Shown here one piece after another: positions 38,530 through 42,879 of a stretch of 42,879 bases of DNA. The position numbers and the translations under genes were made by a program. The stretch comes from Pelagibius sp. (GTDB taxonomy: Bacteria > Pseudomonadota > Alphaproteobacteria > Kiloniellales > Kiloniellaceae), in the NCBI GenBank assembly GCA_028280305.1, contig JANQMC010000173.1, forward strand, positions 1-42,879, in the 5' to 3' direction. Numbering within the stretch: the first letter of the stretch is position 1; each line of letters starts with the position of its first letter. The notes beneath the pieces were generated by a model. It did not search any database and had not been told where the DNA came from. It saw only the letters and a program-made list of their open reading frames with translations.

Positions 38530-40959
38530 ATGGCAGATCTTCCGAGCCATGCAAGAGTTGTCATCATCGGCGGCGGCGCGGTTGGCGCTTCCACCCTCTA
38601 CCATCTCGCCAAGATGGGCTGCACCGATACGGTGCTGCTGGAAAAGAACGAGCTGACCTCCGGCTCGACCTGGCATGCGGCGGGCAACTGCCCGACCTTT
38701 TCCGGCAGTTGGAACATGATGAAGCTGCAGAAGTATTCGTCGGAGCTTTTCGGGCGTCTGGCCGAAGAGGTCGATTATCCGATGAACTATCACCGCACCG
38801 GTTCCGTCCGCCTGGCCCAGAACACAGCACGGATGGAGGAATTCCGCCACGTCTCGGCAATGGCGCGCTACCAGGGCCTCGACTACGAGATGCTGGGGCC
38901 GAACGAGTTGAAGGACCGCTATCCCTTCCTGGAACTGCATGGCCTGGAGGGCGGCCTCTGGGACCCGGACGACGGCGACATTGATCCCTCGCAGCTGACC
39001 CAGGCCTATGCCAAGGGCGCCCGCGACATGGGCGCGAAGATCGTGCGCTTCTGCGCCGTCACGGCGATCTCGCAGCTTCCCTCGGGCGAATGGAAGGTGG
39101 AAAGCGAGAAGGGCACGATCATCGCCGAAAAGGTGGTGAACGCCGGCGGCTACCGTGCCGCGGAGATCGGCCGCATGGTCGGCCGCGATGTGCCTTCGGT
39201 CGCTATGTCGCACCAATACCTGGTGACCGAGGAGATTCCGGAACTGGCGGCGCTGGGCGACAAGATTCCGCTGCTGCGCGATCCCGACGACAGCTACTAC
39301 CTGCGTCAGGAGGGCAACGGCCTGATCCTTGGCCCCTATGAGTGGCAGGCAACGCCCCATTGGCTCGACAAGATGCCGGATGATTTCTCCTTCCAGCTCT
39401 ATCCCGACGATCTCGACCGCCTGGAATGGTACATCGAGCAATCCTGCGCCCGGGTGCCGATCCTCGGCTCCGTCGGCGTGCAGAAGGTGATCAACGGACC
39501 GATCCCCTATACGCCCGACGGCAATCCGCTGGTCGGGCCGGCGCCGGGTCTGACGAACTTCTATGAAGCCTGCGTCTTCTCCTTCGGCATCGCGCAGTCC
39601 GGCGGCGCCGGCAAGACCATGGCGGAGTGGATCGTCGAGGGCGAGCCGGAGTGGGACCTCTGGGTCATCGACCCGCGCCGCTACACGGACTTCGCCACCA
39701 AGCGCTATGTCGTCGACAAGGCGGTGGAGCTTTACCAGAACGAATACGCCATCGGCTTTCCGCACGAAGAGCGGCCTGCCGGGCGCCCCGCCAAGGTCTC
39801 GCCGCTCTATGAAAAGCTGGCGGCTAAGGGGGCGCAGTTCGGCGGCCGCGGCGGCTGGGAGCGGGCGGTCTGGTTCGCCGCCGCCGGCGCGCAGCCGGAG
39901 GTGGAGCTGACCTATCACCGCGAGGGCAAGTGGTATCCCTCCGTGGCAGCGGAATGCAAAGCCGTCTCCGAGGCTGTCGGCATTCTCGACATGCCCGGCT
40001 TCTCGAAGTTCGAGGTGACCGGCCCCGGCGCCGCCGATTGGCTGACAGGTCTCATCGCCGGTCCGCTGCCGAAGGTCGGGCGGGTTTCGCTCGGCTACTT
40101 CTGTTCGGAGCGCGGCGGCGTGGTGACGGAGATGACCCTGACCCGTTTCGGCGAAGACCGCTTCTGGCTGATCTCCGCCGCGGCTGGGGAGTGGCATGAC
40201 GAGGACTGGCTGCGGGCCCATCTGCCTGCCGATGCGGCCTTCACGCTTACGAACGTCACGCCGCGCTGGTCGACGCTGGTGCTGGCGGGTCCCAAGTCCC
40301 GCGAGGTGCTGAGTCAAGTCACTGAAAGCGACCTTTCCAATGGCGCTTTTCCCTGGCTCTCGGTGCAGCCCATCGAGATTGCCCAGGCCCGCGGCTATGC
40401 GATCCGCGTGAACTATGTTGGCGAGCTGGGCTGGGAACTGCACCTGCCGGTCGAGGCCGTCGCGCCGGTTTATGACCTGCTGTGGCGGGCCGGCGAAGAA
40501 CACGGCATCCGCGACTTCGGCATGTACGCCATGGATTCGCTGCGCCTGGAAAAGGGCTACATGGCCTGGAAACAGGATCTGGCCAGCGAGTACTCGCCGC
40601 TGCGTTCCTCCCTCGACCGTTTCATCCGCCTCGACAAGGAAGCTTTCATCGGGCGGGAGGCGCTGTTGAAGGAAAAGCAGGCCGGCTCCGTCGAGCGTTT
40701 CGTGCCCCTGGTCGTGGAGGCGAAGACGGCGGACGCGCCTTTCTGCTCCATCGTCTGGAAGGGTGATCGCCAGGTCGGGCTGGTAACCTCCGGCGGCTAC
40801 GGCCACCGCATCAACAAGTCCATCGCACTGGCCTATGTCGAGACCGACCTGGCCCAGGAAGGCGAGGACCTGGAGGTGGAGATCCTGGGCGAACGCTGCC
40901 CGGCGAAGGTCGCGGTTTCGCCGCTTTTCGATCCGAAGAACGAGCGTCTGCGGGCTTGA
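38530..40959 (+). CDS. FAD-dependent dimethylglycine/sarcosine dehydrogenase-like enzyme with GcvT domains
   Basis: Oxidative N-demethylase-type flavoenzyme: an N-terminal DAO-type FAD domain takes electrons from an N-methyl amine, and C-terminal GcvT domains capture the formaldehyde unit on tetrahydrofolate. The 809-residue protein has GGGAVG (14-19), Glu38, and His49 in GSTWHAAG, the residue that carries covalent FAD in dimethylglycine and sarcosine dehydrogenases. The GcvT half begins near residue 430 (from AKVSPLYEKLAAKGAQFG) and includes YVGELGWELHLP. After His49 it reads NCPTFSGSWNMM, unlike the following paralogue. It lies 63 bp after the XRE-cupin gene and 41 bp before the second enzyme. 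Exact substrate is unknown. Confidence 0.9.
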   Translation: MADLPSHARVVIIGGGAVGASTLYHLAKMGCTDTVLLEKNELTSGSTWHAAGNCPTFSGSWNMMKLQKYSSELFGRLAEEVDYPMNYHRTGSVRLAQNTARMEEFRHVSAMARYQGLDYEMLGPNELKDRYPFLELHGLEGGLWDPDDGDIDPSQLTQAYAKGARDMGAKIVRFCAVTAISQLPSGEWKVESEKGTIIAEKVVNAGGYRAAEIGRMVGRDVPSVAMSHQYLVTEEIPELAALGDKIPLLRDPDDSYYLRQEGNGLILGPYEWQATPHWLDKMPDDFSFQLYPDDLDRLEWYIEQSCARVPILGSVGVQKVINGPIPYTPDGNPLVGPAPGLTNFYEACVFSFGIAQSGGAGKTMAEWIVEGEPEWDLWVIDPRRYTDFATKRYVVDKAVELYQNEYAIGFPHEERPAGRPAKVSPLYEKLAAKGAQFGGRGGWERAVWFAAAGAQPEVELTYHREGKWYPSVAAECKAVSEAVGILDMPGFSKFEVTGPGAADWLTGLIAGPLPKVGRVSLGYFCSERGGVVTEMTLTRFGEDRFWLISAAAGEWHDEDWLRAHLPADAAFTLTNVTPRWSTLVLAGPKSREVLSQVTESDLSNGAFPWLSVQPIEIAQARGYAIRVNYVGELGWELHLPVEAVAPVYDLLWRAGEEHGIRDFGMYAMDSLRLEKGYMAWKQDLASEYSPLRSSLDRFIRLDKEAFIGREALLKEKQAGSVERFVPLVVEAKTADAPFCSIVWKGDRQVGLVTSGGYGHRINKSIALAYVETDLAQEGEDLEVEILGERCPAKVAVSPLFDPKNERLRA

Positions 40960-41000
40960 CCGAGAGGTTTGATCTGGGGGCCTGAGGGAGGGCCATTGCG

Positions 41001-42879
41001 ATGAGTGATTTTCCGACACAGGCCCGCGCGGTCATCATCGGCGGCGGGGTCATCGGCTGTTCTCTGGCCTATCATCTGGCCAAGCTGGGCTGGAGCGACG
41101 TGGTGCTGCTGGAGCGCAAGCAGCTCACCTGCGGCACCACCTGGCACGCGGCGGGCCTGATCGGCCAGCTCCGCGCCACCTCCAACATGACCAAACTCGC
41201 CAAGTATTCCGCCGAGCTGTACGGCACCCTGGAGGCCGAGACCGGTGTGGCCACGGGCTTCAAGCAGAACGGTTCGCTCTCCGTCGCCATCACCGATGAG
41301 CGTCTGGAAGAGCTGAAGCGCGGCGCCTCCATGGCCAAGACCTTCGGCCTGGAGGTCGAAGTGCTGACCCCCGGCGACGTCGCCGAGGCCTATCCGCAGC
41401 TGGCCCTGCAGGATGTCACCGGCGGGGTCTTCCTGCCCAAGGACGGTCAGGCCGACCCGGCCAACATCGCCCATGCCCTGGCCAAGGGCGCGCGCCAGAA
41501 GGGCGCGAAGATCTTCGAGCAGACCAAGGTGACGGGCATCCTTCAGGAAGGCGGCCGGGTGACCGGCGTCGAGACCGACAAGGGAACCATCACCGCCGAC
41601 TATGTCGTGAACTGCGCCGGCATGTGGGGGCGGGAAGTGGGCCTGATGGCCGGCGTGAAGGTGCCGCTGCACGCCTGCGAGCATTTCTACATCGTCACCG
41701 AGAACATTCCCGACCTGCCGCGCGACATGCCGGTGCTGCGCATTCCCGACGAATGCGCCTATTACAAGGAAGACGCCGGCAAGATCCTGCTCGGCGCTTT
41801 CGAGCCGGTGGCCAAGCCCTGGGGCATGGACGGCATCGCCGAGGACTTCTGCTTCGACCAGTTGCCGGAGGACTTCGACCACTTCGCGCCGATCCTGGAG
41901 GCCGCGGTGGCGCGCCTGCCGATCCTGGAGACCGCGGGCATTCACACCTTCTTCAACGGGCCGGAGAGCTTCACCCCCGACGACCGCTATCTGCTGGGCG
42001 AGGCGCCGGAGCTGAAGAACTTCTACGTCGCCGCCGGGTTCAACTCCGTCGGCATCCAGTCCGCCGGCGGCGCCGGCAAGGCGCTGGCCGAGTGGATGGA
42101 GGGCGGCGAGCCGCCCTTCGATCTCTGGGACGTCGATATCCGCCGCATGCAGCCCTTCCAGAACAACCGCAGCTATCTCTATCAGCGGGCGACGGAAAGC
42201 CTGGGCCTGCTCTATGCCGACCACTTTCCCTACCGTCAGTTCGCCACCGCGCGCGGCGTGCGCCAGTCGCCGCTGCACGAGCGCCTGGCCGAGCGCGGCG
42301 CCTGCTTCGGCGAGGTCGCGGGCTGGGAGCGCGCCAATTGGTTCCTACCCAAGGAAGCTCAACAAGCAGGGGAGGCGGCGGACTACCGCTACACCTGGAA
42401 GCGCCAGAACTGGTTCGACTATGCCGCCGAGGAACACAAGGCGGTGCGGGAGGGTGTCGGCCTCTTCGACATGTCCTCCTTCGCCAAGATCCGGGTCGAG
42501 GGCCGCGATGCCGAGGCGGTGCTGCAGCGGGTCTGCGCCAACGACATCTCGGTGCCCGTCGGCAAGATCGTCTATACCCAGTGGCTGAACGGGCGCGGCG
42601 GGATCGAGGCCGACCTCACCGTCACGCGCTTGTCGGAGACCGCCTTCCTGGTGATCACCGGCGCGGCGGTCGGCGTGCGCGATCTCACCTGGCTGAAGCG
42701 CCACATTCCGGAGGAGGCCCACTGCGTCGCCACCGACGTGACGCCGTCGGAGGCCGTGCTCTGCGTCATGGGGCCGACGTCCCGCGCGCTGCTGCAGCCC
42801 CTGACCTCGGCGGACCTTTCCGGTCCGGCCTTCCCCTTCGCCACCATGCAGCAGAGCGAGATCGGCACGGCGCTCGCCC
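41001..42879 (+). CDS. Second FAD-GcvT dimethylglycine/sarcosine dehydrogenase-like enzyme (3' end outside window)
   Basis: Paralogue of the preceding gene, aligning from the first residue: GGGVIG (14-19) and His49 in GTTWHAAG for covalent FAD. After it the sequence reads LIGQLRATSNMTKLAKY, the usual dimethylglycine dehydrogenase form. Further on come YVAAGFNSVGIQSAGGAGK (end of the FAD domain) and the GcvT region (WERANWF, VREGVGLFDMSSFAKIRVEG). The ATG at 41001 follows GGGAGGG by about 9 nt. 626 codons are present and the frame stays open to the last base. The close spacing and shared order imply one operon with the upstream gene, probably acting on related N-methylated substrates. Confidence 0.92.
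   Translation, partial: MSDFPTQARAVIIGGGVIGCSLAYHLAKLGWSDVVLLERKQLTCGTTWHAAGLIGQLRATSNMTKLAKYSAELYGTLEAETGVATGFKQNGSLSVAITDERLEELKRGASMAKTFGLEVEVLTPGDVAEAYPQLALQDVTGGVFLPKDGQADPANIAHALAKGARQKGAKIFEQTKVTGILQEGGRVTGVETDKGTITADYVVNCAGMWGREVGLMAGVKVPLHACEHFYIVTENIPDLPRDMPVLRIPDECAYYKEDAGKILLGAFEPVAKPWGMDGIAEDFCFDQLPEDFDHFAPILEAAVARLPILETAGIHTFFNGPESFTPDDRYLLGEAPELKNFYVAAGFNSVGIQSAGGAGKALAEWMEGGEPPFDLWDVDIRRMQPFQNNRSYLYQRATESLGLLYADHFPYRQFATARGVRQSPLHERLAERGACFGEVAGWERANWFLPKEAQQAGEAADYRYTWKRQNWFDYAAEEHKAVREGVGLFDMSSFAKIRVEGRDAEAVLQRVCANDISVPVGKIVYTQWLNGRGGIEADLTVTRLSETAFLVITGAAVGVRDLTWLKRHIPEEAHCVATDVTPSEAVLCVMGPTSRALLQPLTSADLSGPAFPFATMQQSEIGTALA

Noticed and set aside
37780..41019. 1079-codon minus-strand open frame opposite the XRE-cupin and first FAD-GcvT genes
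   Set aside because: The opposite strand carries two well-supported families. This frame is rich in His, Arg, Gly and Leu with no domain and no ribosome site, so it is a shadow of codon bias.
40833..42278. 481-codon minus-strand open frame at the window end
   Set aside because: It is antisense to the second FAD-GcvT gene and shows the same low-information composition.
1..42879. tRNA, rRNA, CRISPR, IS element or prophage
   Set aside because: No cloverleaf tRNA with conserved arms, no spacer-repeat array, no transposase or integrase frame was seen on either strand by reading.

Overview
The window is a high-GC (by eye about 60-65%), densely coded bacterial chromosome segment. Protein content points to an alphaproteobacterium, probably a marine or saline member of the Rhodospirillales/Rhodovibrionales group. 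Signs are a eukaryote-like type II NADP isocitrate dehydrogenase, the linked psd-pssA phospholipid genes, a class II cytochrome c', an alphaproteobacterial-type Pho box, and many amine and betaine style FAD/GcvT oxidases. No rRNA, tRNA, CRISPR array, integrase or insertion sequence was recognised, and nothing looks like a prophage or genomic island. The genus is inference only.

Layout. 1-3.4 kb (minus strand): LOG-family nucleotide hydrolase, icd, an exported cyclophilin and a truncated MscS channel. 3.6-6.5 kb (plus): cytochrome c' with a clear terminator, an exported diheme cytochrome c, and a membrane-anchored LysM protein. 6.5-8.9 kb: an unknown acidic-tailed protein facing away from psd-pssA, which together make phosphatidylethanolamine. 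8.9-13.9 kb (minus): a PadR regulator, a membrane fusion protein and an RND pump, apparently one self-regulated efflux operon. 14-16.9 kb (plus): an orphan FlgC-like rod protein with a sigma-28-like promoter, then a NIT-domain chemoreceptor.

17-18.2 kb is the least conventional stretch. It holds three very small genes (a 55-residue zinc ribbon and two single-pass membrane proteins of 44 and 68 residues), a palindrome, short direct repeats and an orphan minus-strand terminator. 18.3-20.9 kb (minus) is an SsuABC/TauABC-like importer. 21-24 kb carries an Lrp regulator divergent from a one-chain pyruvate-dehydrogenase-E1-like enzyme, an arrangement resembling mdeR/mdeB of Pseudomonas putida but without the methionine gamma-lyase gene. 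24-27.5 kb has a DUF318 permease divergent from a LysR regulator, then an AraC regulator with a VOC protein.

27.6-30.6 kb holds a Rieske oxygenase, a TetR-fold protein and a beta-hydroxyacid dehydrogenase. 30.7-33.8 kb is phnCDE, a 2-aminoethylphosphonate-type phosphonate importer behind a well-formed Pho box and followed by a cloverleaf-shaped palindromic repeat. 33.8-37.6 kb (minus) contains an FAH-family protein and an aldehyde dehydrogenase, which could form the end of a pentonate to 2-oxoglutarate route, then a PAS_5 protein and a DUF427 protein. 37.8 kb to the end is an XRE-cupin regulator followed by two tandem dimethylglycine/sarcosine-dehydrogenase-like FAD-GcvT enzymes, the second cut by the window end. 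A strong palindrome with extra half-sites lies in the divergent control region between the FAH gene and the XRE-cupin gene.

Overall the window is core metabolism and envelope genes mixed with uptake and catabolic cassettes for phosphonates, sulfonate-like or other small organics, and methylated amines. No convincing new multigene system is visible. The best candidates for undescribed biology are the microprotein cluster at 17-18.2 kb, the homopolymer-containing leader before the efflux fusion protein, and the regulatory motifs listed below.
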